Part shown: positions 44,639 to 55,564 of the stretch, piece by piece
How the letters are laid out: every line of letters begins with the position of its first letter
Position numbering within the stretch: the first letter of the stretch is position 1
Source: Termitomyces sp. T153
Lineage: Eukaryota; Basidiomycota; Agaricomycetes; Agaricales; Lyophyllaceae
Direction of reading: 5' to 3'
Assembly: GCA_018296165.2 (NCBI GenBank)
Contig: JACKQL020000078.1
Location: forward strand, 124,001 to 188,000
Length of the DNA: 64,000 nt
Notes under the pieces: model-generated
Told to the model about the DNA's origin: nothing
What the model saw: the letters and a program-made list of their open reading frames with translations, nothing else
Databases searched by the model: none
Translations under genes and position numbers: made by a program

Positions 44639-47600
44639 TCAGAAGAAAGGGACATAACATTGTGCCCAATCTTCTCCAAATTTGTATGTTACAAAATCCA
44701 TATGATAAGAGGGAGAAGATGAAATAATGAGAGTATTGATTGGGTGGTATAATGTTGTGTGAACATAATCAGGAACCCACATTAATAGATGTGTAGTAGG
44801 GGTAAACACTATCCAACCATCATTTGTGCACTTCCATGTAGCATATTGACTATCCCACACCCTCATAGAATTGTCACTTGAAGTAGAGACAGTGACCTTG
44901 CCATCTGGCAAGAATGCAACAGATGTGACAGGGCCAGTGTGGCCATGTAACTCCTGCAACTGTGCACCACTGGAGGCATCCCATACCCTCATAGATAACT
45001 CATTTGAACAAGAGACAATGGACTTTCCATCTGGTGAGAATGCAACAGATGTGACAGTGTCAGTGTGGCCATTTAATTCCTGCAACTGTGCACCACTGGA
45101 GGCATCCCACACCCTCACAGATTTGTCATATGAGCCAGAGACAATGGTCTTCCCATCTGGTGAGAATGCAACAGATGTGACCCAGTCAGTGTGGCCATGT
45201 AACTCCTGCAACTGTGCACCACTGGAGGCATCCCACATCCTCATAGATCTGTCATATGAGCCAGAGACAATGGATATCCCATCTGGTGAGAATGCAACAG
45301 ATGTGACAAGGCTAGTGTGGCCATGTAACTCCTGCAACTGTGCACCACTGGAGGCATCCCACACCCTCACAGATCTGTCATATGAGCCAGAGACAATGGA
45401 CTTCCCATCTGGTGAGATTGCAACAGATTTGACAGAGCCAGTGTGGCCATGTAACTCCTGCAACTCTGCACCACTGGAAGCATCCCACACCCTCACAGAC
45501 AAGTCATCTGAGCCAGAGACAATGGACTTCCCATCTGGTGAGAATGCAACAGATGTGACAGGGCTAGTGTGGCCATGTAACTCCTGCAACTGTGCACCAC
45601 TGGAGGCATCCCACACCCTCACAGATCTGTCATATGAGCCAGAGACAATGGATATCCCATCTGGTGAGATTGCAACAGATTTGACAGAGTCAATGTGGCT
45701 ATGTAACTCCTGCAACTGTGCACCATTGGAGGCATTCCACACCCTCACAGATTTGTCATATGAGCCAGAGACAATGGACTTCCTATCTGTTGAGAATGCA
45801 ACAGATGTGACCCAGTCAGTGTGGCCATTTAATTCCTGCAACTGTGCACCATGGAAGAAATCCCACACCCTCACAGACAAGTCATCTGAGCCAGAGACAA
45901 TGGACTTCCCATCTGGTGAGAATGCAACAGATGTGACAAAGTCAGTGTGGCCATGTAACTCCTGCAACTGTGCACCACTGGAGGCATCCCACACCCTCAC
46001 AGATTTGTCATATGAGCCAGAGACAATGGACTTTCCATCTGGTGAGAATGCAACAGATGTGACAGGGCCAGTGTGGCCATGTAACTCCTGCAACTGTGCA
46101 CCACTGGAGGCATTCCACACCCTCACAGATTCATCATATGAGCCAAAGACAATTGATTTCCCATCTGGTGAGAATGCAACAGATGTGACAAAGTCAGTGT
46201 GGCTATGTAATTCCTGCAACTGTGCACCACTGGAGGCATCCCACACCCTCACAGATTTGTCATCTGAGCCAGAGACAATGGTCTTCCCATCTGGTGAGAA
46301 TGCAACAGATGTGACAAAGTCAGTGTGGCCATGTAACTCCTGCAACTGTGCACCACTGGAGGCATCCCACATCCTCATAGATCTGTCATATGAGCCAGAG
46401 ACAATGGATATCCCATCTGGTGAGAATGCAACAGATGTGACAAGGCTAGTGTGGCCATGTAACTCCTGCAACTGTGCACCACTGGAGGCATCCCACACCC
46501 TCACAGATCTGTCATATGAGCCAGAGACAATGGACTTCCCATCTGGTGAGATTGCAACAGATTTGACAGAGCCAGTGTGGCCATGTAACTCCTGCAACTC
46601 TGCACCACTGGAAGCATCCCACACCCTCACAGACAAGTCATCTGAGCCAGAGACAATGGACTTCCCATCTGGTGAGAATGCAACAGATGTGACAGGGCCA
46701 TTGTGGCTATGTAACTCCTGCAACTGTGCACCATTGGAGGCATCCCACACCCTCACAGATTTGTCATATGAGCCAGAGACAATGGACTTCCCATCTGGTG
46801 AGAATGCAACAGATGTGATAGAGCCAGTGTGGCCAATTAACTCCTGCAACTGTGCACTACTGGAGGCATCCCACACCCTCACAGATTTGTCATCTGAGCC
46901 AGAGACAATGGAGTTTCCATCTGGTGAGAATGCAACAGATATGACAGGGCCAGTGTGGCCATGTAACTCCTGCAACTGTGCACCACTGGAGGCATCCCAC
47001 ATCCTCATAGATCTGTCATATGAGCCAGAGACAATGGATATCCCATCTGGTGAGAATGCAACAGATGTGACAAGGCTAGTGTGGCCATGTAACTCCTGCA
47101 ACTGTGCACCACTGGAGGCATCCCACACCCTCACAGATCTGTCATATGAGCCAGAGACAATGGACTTCCCATCTGGTGAGAATGCAACAGATGTGACAGA
47201 GTGAGTGTGGCCATGTAACTCCTGCAACTGTGCACCACTGGAGGCATCCCACATCCTCATAGATCTGTCATCTGAGCCAGAGACAATGGAGTTTCCATCT
47301 GGTGAGAATGCAACAGATGTGACAGGGCCATTGTGGCCATGTAACTCCTGCAACTGTGCACCACTGGAGGCATCCCACACCCTCACAGATTTGTCATCTG
47401 AGCCAGAGACAATGGACTTCCCATCTGGTGAGAATCCAATAGATGTGACACAGCCAGTATGGCCATGTAACTCCTGCAGCTGTCTACCACTGGATGCATC
47501 CCACACCCTCACAGAATTGTCATATGAGCCAGAGACAATGGACTTCCCATCTGGTGAAAATGCAACACAATTAACACTACTTTCCTGCAATATGCTCACT

Positions 47601-50421
47601 TTGGCCATTGTCAGTCTTCTTTCACCAATTAGAGATGGAATTAAAGGGAATTCCTCTTTCCATCTTTTTATTAGGTTGCTATCACTTAAGAATGTTGCTA
47701 ATGCTGAAAGATATAGATGTGGTGTGGACTGAGCTGCTGGACTTGATGTAAAGTAGGCAGCAAAGTTAGCTGTCTCATTCATGTTTTGTATGAGATATGA
47801 GTAACTGTCAACCTGTTGCTATCATACTATCAATCTTATTGAATATATTGAATTAGAACTCTCTTGCCTTCATAATACATTCAATGACTTGTTGAAGCAT
47901 GATATGACACTGCTTTGATAATTGAAGTAAATTCATCACTTCTATCCAAAAAAGCACATGAATTTCAAGGAATTTTTCCATTTTGTATAAAATATTCTTG
48001 TGCTCTTGTAGTGTGGCTTTCATTATGTGTTGTGCCCAGTGCTGGCATGCATATTTAAGGACACCTGATATTTTCTCCTTGATACAAGTTTGAAGATTTG
48101 GTACTTGGGTGTCTTTGAAAAATGATGAAGGTAAATTGCAGATGTTAAACTGAAGCTCTCTCTGCATGATATCAAAGCAAGACTGAGCAAGTAGAGCATG
48201 ATGAGAGGCTGCATCACAGGACATGTCCTTGGTATAACTTGATGAATTGTTGAAATCTGTCAAATATATTTTGGATGATTGTCCTTGAGCAAAGACAAAG
48301 TCTGGAAAAGAAGCATGGTACCAAAAGACTTTATCATTTTTCACATAAAGAACTGCATGGAGCTTTTTAATGAGATCATCAGCTCGCTCTTCCATATCTT
48401 TTACATTTATAGCATTACAGAGTCCTGCTGCAACAGAAGTAGATATACGCTTTTCAGTGCAAAGAATTGTATGGAGGAGTTTTAAGCGAGCTTCAACATG
48501 ATCCTTTTGAACTTGAACAAATGCTTCAGACAGTATTTGATGGTACAAATTATCAATCAGTGTTCTTGAATCAAAAGAATCTGGCACTTCTGACATTTTT
48601 GTATCATTTGTAGGATCAAGCAGCTGTCTCATCTTATCTTGTTGCTCTCCTGGGGTTCCTGATGATATGTACCTCACAGCAGTTGAAGCATAGATAAACA
48701 GACCATTTGCTTTTCTTCCAAGCTCTTTGAGTTCAAGCTTATTCTGAAACACAGGCAAGGCATGATGTAAGTATGTCATAATATCTCTATCAGCCTGCTC
48801 CTGAGACACATCTTGAAGACAACAAACTGAGTCAGGTGGAAAGGATGCACATAGCTTGGCAAGTTCAGGATCTGGTCTACTTGTAACAAGAAACTTGAGC
48901 CCTTGTAAATGCCCACTTTGAATAGTCATAAGCAGTTTTCTGAGAAATTCTGCTCCTGCTTTTCCCTCAATTTCATCTAAAGCATCAATAACTATGAGGT
49001 ATGGTGGTAGGTCTGAAGAACGGTTCTCAACAGACTTCTGCCAAGGTCCAACTAAGAGGTCATTCATCTGATTTGACAAGGGTTTGTTGACAGAGTTAAA
49101 TCCACCACTAGCAGCATGTAATGACTCTGCATACACATGAGAGTGATGAGCAAGCTGATAAACCAGAGTAGGAATAATATGTTTTTGATATTTTGTCTCC
49201 TCAAATTGCCTAGAGCAAAAAAAAGTGGCCTGCAAAGTCCTCAACACTTCTTTGCCATTGTCAAACTGCTCAGCTACAGAGTAGGCAATAGTTGATTTGC
49301 CTGAGCCTGCATGGCCAGTCAGCCAAAAAACTGGTGGGCTTGTTAATGCTGAATCTTGAGCCCATTCATAAATTTGTTCAAGAATAGAAACACGAGTTCC
49401 TAATAGGCAAGCTCCACGAGACAATGTTGGCACACCTTCAAGATTGTAATTGTATATAGCCTTGTCAGAATAAGGCCAATTCTTGAGTTGTAGTTTCTAA
49501 GGATCAAATTAGTTTATACCAGTTACTTAAAACCATGCCAGTCTCATACATCAAGTGATTTTTGCAGATTAAAAATATTCTGATCAATCTTGAGAGCAAA
49601 CCTAATCTAAAGAAATTTAGTTTTAGCTTTATACTTCAAACATGCATACAAACAATCACACCTGAAAATCCTTTATCTGCTCATCAATGTATTTGAAAAT
49701 GCTATTGAGCTGTGACTTGTCCTGCTCATTCTGAAGAATTTTCTTCCATGTTGCTTTCTTAGATATACCATCAAGTTCACTAAGCTTAGTAGCAAGTCTC
49801 CTGCTCAACATTAGCCTTACAATAGTAGGTAAATATCACTGAACACACTCAGCAAAGACTTTCATCAGATCCTTTGAGTCAGTATCATTGGTCTTGGCCA
49901 GCTCATGTTCCATAGCACTGAGGCGTTCTTGAGTTCTTACTATCTGAGTTTTTAACTCATCATTGTTGTCAGAAACAGCCTGGAATCGAGTTCAGCTGAT
50001 GCATCATATAATATGAAGAAAAAACATACATCATAAAGCTCAGTAAGAGTATTAACAATACCAAGAGGAACCTGGAATGGTGTTCCAGCCAATGAATCCT
50101 CAGCCTTCTTGAGCAAGAGCTCAACACCATTCCAAGCTAGTTGAAGTCCATCTTTCATCACGGTGCCTGAGCTATGAATTAGACAAAGGGCTAAGATGAC
50201 CAATGCCCATTGTGCTTACCTGTATCCATAGAAGCTAGCACAGATGAAAAAGCCGGTCAATTGTGAGAGATGTGTTCGAAGGATTGACCCGAGCGCTTAC
50301 GAGCAGGTGGTGAATCACGACGTTTTGAAAACACTGATTTGAGCCATCGAAACACTGATTTGAGGCCTTGGATGAGCATTTGCCTCTTCGAGGAGGGCTT
50401 GTCTTTCTGGTCTGCGGACAT
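44639..50421 (-). CDS. NACHT-WD40 STAND (NLR-like) protein with 22 near-identical WD40 repeats
   Basis: Inferred seven-exon gene: 50421-50301, 50234-50220, 50166-50030, 49979-49849, 49800-49662, 49496-47860, 47804-44639. The sum is 5346 nt, 1781 codons plus stop, all phases agreeing. The N-terminus (about 1-200) is helical and basic at first (S-S-K-R-Q). The NACHT ATPase has Walker A G-H-A-G-S-G-K-S-T near 242-250, Walker B L-I-V-I-D-A-L-D-E near 348-356 and a V-T-S-R-P-D sensor. Residues about 800-1720 form the WD40 array. Such STAND proteins are fungal signalling receptors in allorecognition or defence; the role here is inferred. Introns mostly have GTRNGT donors and CTAAT branch points. 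The last donor (GTTCTA, 47859) is weak, so that join is the least sure. The N-terminus has no recognisable effector domain. Confidence 0.87.
44860..47610 (-). repeat. Tandem WD40-coding repeat array, 126-bp unit, 22 copies
   Basis: Each unit encodes 42 residues (pattern V-T-S-V-A-F-S-P-D-G-K-S-I-V-S-G-S-x-D-x-S-V-R-V-W-D-A-S-S-G-A-Q-L-Q-E-L-H-G-H). Units are nearly identical in DNA except at a few codons. Blocks recur at a 9-unit spacing (1134 bp): for example, an unusual unit with GAGATTGCAACAGATTTGAC occurs at about 45412 and again at about 46546. I see no CpG in the array. Confidence 0.92.
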
Positions 50422-53400
50422 GTTACAGCGGCGATAGGGCTATACAATGCGAACAAGGTGGATGATAGTGATAGCGAGAGTGCCACGAGTTACAGCTGTC
50501 ATCTTGTCGCGATGAGACCGGTGTGGCCATGTTGCCCGTTCCAAATTTGGGCAACCAAGTCCCAGGCCACAGCACATCCACATGTTCCAATATCCTTCTC
50601 ACCATCACCTATTTTAGCCTGAAAATATTCGACCGTACCCAAGCCTGATATGTGCGTGGGTCAGATCGTTCCATGGCCGTCGCGTCTCTGCCAACCAGTC
50701 ATCTTTGTCTCTTTTGTGCCAACTAACTCCGAGAGAACTCACAGCCTTGTCTTGTAGTCTTCTGCGCTCACATCTCTCCTCTCACTTGTCTGGCCATTGT
50801 CATCCAACGAAGGCCTTGTCGCGTCGAGCGGAATCTCTTACTTTTCATTTGCGAGAGGCCCATCAATGACTCATCCGCAAACAGCAGCCGTGCGCCAGAC
50901 AATATCTCGAACATTGCAATGCCCTCACTCGGCATTCCCTTTGAACGTCCCCCGCTCGTCCACGTGGACCTGTTATCTTCACCCCTGCTGCCGCTAGTTG
51001 TACAAGCCTCCCGTGGTGCTCGTCTGCGCCTATCCCGTCGATCAATCCTTCGGCACTCAGTGAAGCCGATTGCTGTACATGCGAGGACGATGATTCCGGT
51101 GGAAGTTCGTCTCTTCGATCGGTAGAACAACCGCAGCTGTGAAGGAGGATTGCGATAACTTGGCGTGATAACCTCTTTTCAGGTCGTCTTTGATGACACA
51201 AGTCTACACAAGAGCAACGGCAGGTACTCACCTTGTCATTTATGCTGTCGGCGTAGGACGAACGGGGTGTTCTTCCGCGGCCTCAAAACCCTAGCAACAG
51301 TCGTAATGGGAGTCGAAGATGCTGAATTCTGGCCCACGGGAGTCAAGATGACTTGTTGTATAGATCAACCACCGAAGGTTTGGTCTCACGTCTGGAAGAA
51401 CGGCTGCGCGACCGAATCCTCCATGAATGGCGGCCGCACCACGACCAGGTCTCTACGGCCAACTTTCTTGCACACTCCTCTTTCGCCGTAATCTCGTGCG
51501 CCCTAATCACCCTTGACAAGAACCATCATCCAAGTCGTACTTTGGACACGTTTTTGCTCGGTAGGAAGGGGAGCTTGATGTTCCCAGAGGTAAGATTGAG
51601 AGTTTACTAGAGTGTGTTGTGTGGCTGCGCTGACACGAGGGAAAACACAACAAGTGATTAGAAGAAGTACGCGGTCGATTTTATCGCTTGTCAGTAGAAG
51701 AAAACTGCAAAATGCTTAGAACGAGTATGTTTGGTTTGTCTGTCTACCGGATGATAGTACATCTGACGCGTCCACCTAATAGAATGAACCACCGTCTTTG
51801 TCGACGTCTCACTCGAAATCAAAATTGAAGCAGCTCCAAAGACTTGGGAGTGGAGGAAGATCGGTATAGCGTGTTCTTGGATGTCGAAGAGCGGAATGCA
51901 GGATTCAAATCAGATTCTGCATGCAGAAGGAATCGAACAAGAGGATAATGGATACAAGGTGCAAACGAGGAAAAAGAGTGTTTCCGTGCAGATGATGTCG
52001 AGCAAGGTTGACAGAGGTGGAGATAGCAAGCCTTCTCTCGTCTCTTTTTCCAGAACAATCCATGACATTTCTTTCTTCTCAGCTCTCTTACTTCCGTTAT
52101 CTTAGTGTTATTATGACCAACAATGATGATGAAAGCCGTCGAAAAATCCATTTCTCTTCCACTTTTCATCCAGCCGAATTAAACTTAGCTACGAAGCTGT
52201 TGGCTCCCCCCGAAACCCTGCTATGCTATACACCGGTTGCGAGATTCAAATTACCCACACACACCTCCCCTAACATCCCCCCCCCCCCAACTACATGCCT
52301 TATTCTCGATATTTGCAAATGAGATGACGGTCTGCGGCCTAGCGTCTCGCTCAAACTATGTGTTGCTGCGCTGATTGCTCTGGGTGTGGGGGGGTTGGTG
52401 GTTGTGTTTGTGGTGGGTGGTTGTTTTTTTTTGGGTTGTGTTGTGGTGTTGTTCGAATACAAGTGAATGAGGAAAGGGAGTTCAGGTGAAATATCCTACA
52501 GTATTTGATGGATAGAGGTACGCAGCTTCGCTTCATCTCTTTTTCGGGTCAATCGTTATACTTTCTGCATAGTTTCCTTGCCGTGTCGAATGCACAAGAT
52601 GAACTGTGAAAAATAACTTTGAGTGGATTGAGGCGAGCCGACTGAAGCGGGATCAGTCCGCTGAGAATTATGATTTCACTGCTGGAAAAACTCGTGCGAG
52701 CCTCAATTATCTACATCTGTACAACCTCATCCTTATTTACCGCTCATTCCTCTTCCACCAATGCACCTCATCTACCCTTGATGAATGCGGTGGTAAAACA
52801 TGGTGAACAGAAAAGCCGGAGAAAACGAGAACGTGCACTTACCACACACACCTCTGCCACCCTTTACTTCAATCTGTCATTGAACCAGCATTGATGGCAC
52901 GTTGGCTGGGGTTTACGGTGGGAAAATGGAACAGACGCTGGTCATGATTAGCGCTTTACCTCGTAGAATCTCTTCCAGACGACATACTGAATTTTTGACT
53001 GAAACTGAAACTTAAAAAGGACCACGAGCTCATTGAAAATGAGTGATGAATGATTTTTTGAGGCGAATGTCAAGAGGTATGGATCCCAAATGTACAATAC
53101 CTTGTCACCACTGACTTTTTCCCAATAACCATTGCGACCTCTCTCTGTCCGGCGCAGCACCACAATGAAAAGCTCGGGAAGGATCAAGATCATCTATTAG
53201 CATATAGCTCATCACATACCGGGTCGATGTTGATGACGATAGCTCCTAAACAAATCAAGTTCAAAATAGTTTTGCACAAGATCAATGCGGCAGCCTGAGA
53301 GCGAAGGACAACTGCTCAAGAGAGTGTTTTCTAAGGAAAATGGCTCCAGACAATAGAAGACTTCTTCCCCCAGGATCGAAACGTCTCAAAGAAATGATAT

Positions 53401-53617
53401 AACATGACTCTTTTTTTCCCACTGGTTCAAATTCCAGTGCCAGCAGTGGCCAAGCCTTGTTGAGGGCTGAAGGCTTGGCTCACAGTCCTGATAATCCCGA
53501 GCTTTTGACCCAAGCTGAGCCCTTTCAAGTTGCTGGTACTAGTATCAATGTTTGGATGCCTATGGTAGACACTAAGAGACATACAGAACTTGAAATAGAC
53601 TACATAATGTGATACTA
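50422..53617. other. Intergenic region between NACHT-WD40 gene and O-methyltransferase gene
   Basis: CpG-normal. Low-complexity patches: a C10 run at about 52279-52289 and a G/T-rich tract at about 52380-52450. At 50.8-51.6 kb there are several CpG-rich open frames (see separate entry). A minus-strand 81-codon frame at 52948-53193 has a preceding intron-like GTATGT...CTAATAG and may be an exon of an unrecognised gene. Otherwise I see nothing assignable. Confidence 0.4.
50860..51610 (+). CDS. Possible small unidentified gene (exon candidates only)
   Basis: Plus-strand segments look coding: at about 51005-51140 S-E-A-D-C-C-T-C-E-D-D-D-S-G-G-S-S-S, and at 51330-51610 G-L-V-S-R-L-E-E-R-L-R-D-R-I-L-H-E-W-R-P. 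They are in different frames and would need introns; TTTTCAG at 51176-51182 is a plausible acceptor. A minus-strand frame over 50863-51231 is also open, so the strand is not settled. No domain recognised. It could also be 5' regulatory DNA. Confidence 0.25.
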
Positions 53618-55517
53618 TCACGCAGGATGAAATTCGAGCACGGCCATCTCACCTGTATGCCAAAGTTCGACAAACCGAAGATCAGCCTTGCCAGCAATAT
53701 CAATGAATTCCTCCATTGTACGCTCTCTACTGTTCAGCAAGACCATCGTAGCGATGTCTAGATTGTACTGGTGAACATGACCAGCACCATAATTCGGAAG
53801 TAATGGCTCCGGTGCCTCCTTCAGTGTTAACACAGAGTCGGCCTGGGGAGTTCCAGTATAATCACGATTCGTGTGCTGAAGGACATAGTCATCTGCGTTA
53901 TACAGATAAGTTAGCATATCCAGAAGCTTTGCAGGAGGGCCACGCACGGAGAAGGATGCAAGCACTGGGCTTTAAGACTGCGCGGATGTTGCGAAGAATC
54001 CGAATACATTTTTCATCCGACCAGTGCAACCTAATCATAGTAGTAATGTTAGGGTCCTAATACAGGGATTTGTAGATAGATTGTTCACAAGATGTTCTTT
54101 AACTGCGGATCCTTTACATCAGGAAGCACATGCTCAATGACCGATTGATACTCACGTAGTACACATCACACCCTTCAATCGGCGATTCAACGAAAAATTC
54201 AATAGCCTTCAATTCGATACGTTTTTCAGCAATTGCGGAGGGCAGGAGCTCCGGACAAACTTCCATCTCCGCTTGATGAATCCTATCGGGCCGATCCTGG
54301 AGCTTGAGCAGAAGATTCGGAAAGGCTTTGATCAGCTCCATAGCCATGGTTCCAATGCCCCCGCCAACATCATTGACGATTGTCCCAGCTGGATATTTTC
54401 CCCAAGGGAAGTCTATAGCTCTGCTGTGAGCGCCACATCCACGGACGGGAAAGAATAAAGCAAGAACGTACCTGAAAGAACGGCTGCTGCCTGTACGGCA
54501 TCATTCCATCCGCGCAACCCGAGAGCAAACAATCCTCCTTGTTCTGCACCCTCCGGAGTGCCCTGATAATATCAAGCAATATGATCTCTGCACTAAATAT
54601 GGTAAAAAACAACAGTACCTCCTCAAAATATTCAAACAGAGATCCATCAAATCCCGTCATCCTGTTCCATGCCGATTGCTCGATTTTTTTCTGATTTGAA
54701 TTTGAGAGAACGTCCACAATCATCATTGCTGCCTTGTTGATTTCATTACTTTGGATTTGATTAATCAGTGGGTCAGCGAAAGAATTCCTTCGTAGGTTGC
54801 AAAGTCGGTGTGTTTGATACTCACTAAAAAGATAAATAGCCTGTTAGAGGGTTTGAAGATACAAGTTGAATGCTCAGACGGTTGTTTGCGAAACGATCTG
54901 TCGCAACTGTAAAACAAAGTATCCATGTAGAGTAAAAATGGCACTTCGAGGTTTGTCATAGAATGACATACCTTCTTGGAAGATATGCTTAGTAGCTAAT
55001 AGACGCATGATTTGGCCAAGTTTCTCATGATCAACACCGGCTTTTTCTCCGATTTCCTTGATATGCATTCCTAACGGGCGTTCTTGAAGGATATCCGGTA
55101 TCTTGAACGTGATCACGACGTGCAAACAAATAGGTTCAAAGAACTGCCAAGGTCACCATCAATTATATACACTTTACGCAGATCTAAGCAGCACCCTAAC
55201 CTGTGTTGCCCTCTGTCATAAAAGAGAAACTCAATGAGAAATCCAAAGATCTATGAGAAGTCAGAAGCAGAGCGGCGTACATTGAGTACAGTATGGCTCG
55301 GCCGCGCGAGGGTCGCGCACAACTGAGCACAAGCACCTTCAAGTATATGAACGGCATCATTCAGTGGAGGGGAGGAGATCGCTGCGTCCAACGCATGAGA
55401 GTCCAGGCTGTTCAGAGAGAGGAGTGAGGAGTCCGTGAAGTGAGATTCAATTGTATTTGCCGTCTCTTTTATAAGTGCGACTAGGGCAGAAATTTGTCAA
55501 TTAGTAAGAGGCTCCAT
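53618..55517 (-). CDS. SAM-dependent O-methyltransferase (COMT-like), ten exons, in-frame TGA at codon 7
   Basis: Exons: 55517-55281, 55212-55201, 55143-54972, 54906-54825, 54748-54619, 54562-54472, 54412-54156, 54102-54089, 54030-53948, 53892-53618. They total 1353 nt (450 codons plus stop), phases all consistent. The N-terminal helical dimerisation part includes I-P-D-I-L-Q-E and a winged-helix stretch (G-Q-I-M-R-L-L-A-T). The SAM site is I-V-N-D-V-G-G-G-I-G-T-M-A; later motifs are I-E-G-C-D-V-Y-Y, L-L-H-W-S-D-E-K-C and I-L-L-H-D-Y-V-L. The family methylates hydroxyls of small (often secondary) metabolites; the substrate is unknown. Exons 2 and 8 are only 12 and 14 nt. Reading from ATG at 55517, codon 7 (55499-55497) is TGA, with homologous-looking sequence on both sides. 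Either the allele is null, or a short upstream exon splices to the CCCTAG acceptor at about 55485. Confidence 0.82.
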
Positions 55518-55556
55518 CGAGGATTAGGAATGTGCAAACGGTGCCCCGACACAGGC

Positions 55557-55564
55557 TTTTTATA
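55557..55564 (-). promoter_or_regulatory. TATA box of the O-methyltransferase gene
   Basis: TATAAAAA on the minus strand, about 40 nt upstream of the ATG at 55517. It supports transcription starting just before that ATG, leaving little room for an upstream coding exon. Confidence 0.5.

Noticed and set aside
44871..47204. A 777-codon plus-strand ORF opposite the WD40 array (and 47205-47732 after it)
   Set aside because: It is the mirror of a 126-bp periodic coding repeat: with unit length divisible by three and no stop in one antisense unit, the whole array stays open. Its repeats do not resemble any fold, and the minus strand has the WD40 motifs and introns.
44860..47610. Regularly spaced near-identical repeats that could be mistaken for a CRISPR or satellite array
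   Set aside because: The unit is 126 bp, fully coding (42 residues, WD40) and without spacers; the organism is a eukaryote.
52380..52450. G/T-rich tract that could be an interstitial telomere-like repeat
   Set aside because: No regular TTAGGG-type unit; it is irregular G/T low complexity.
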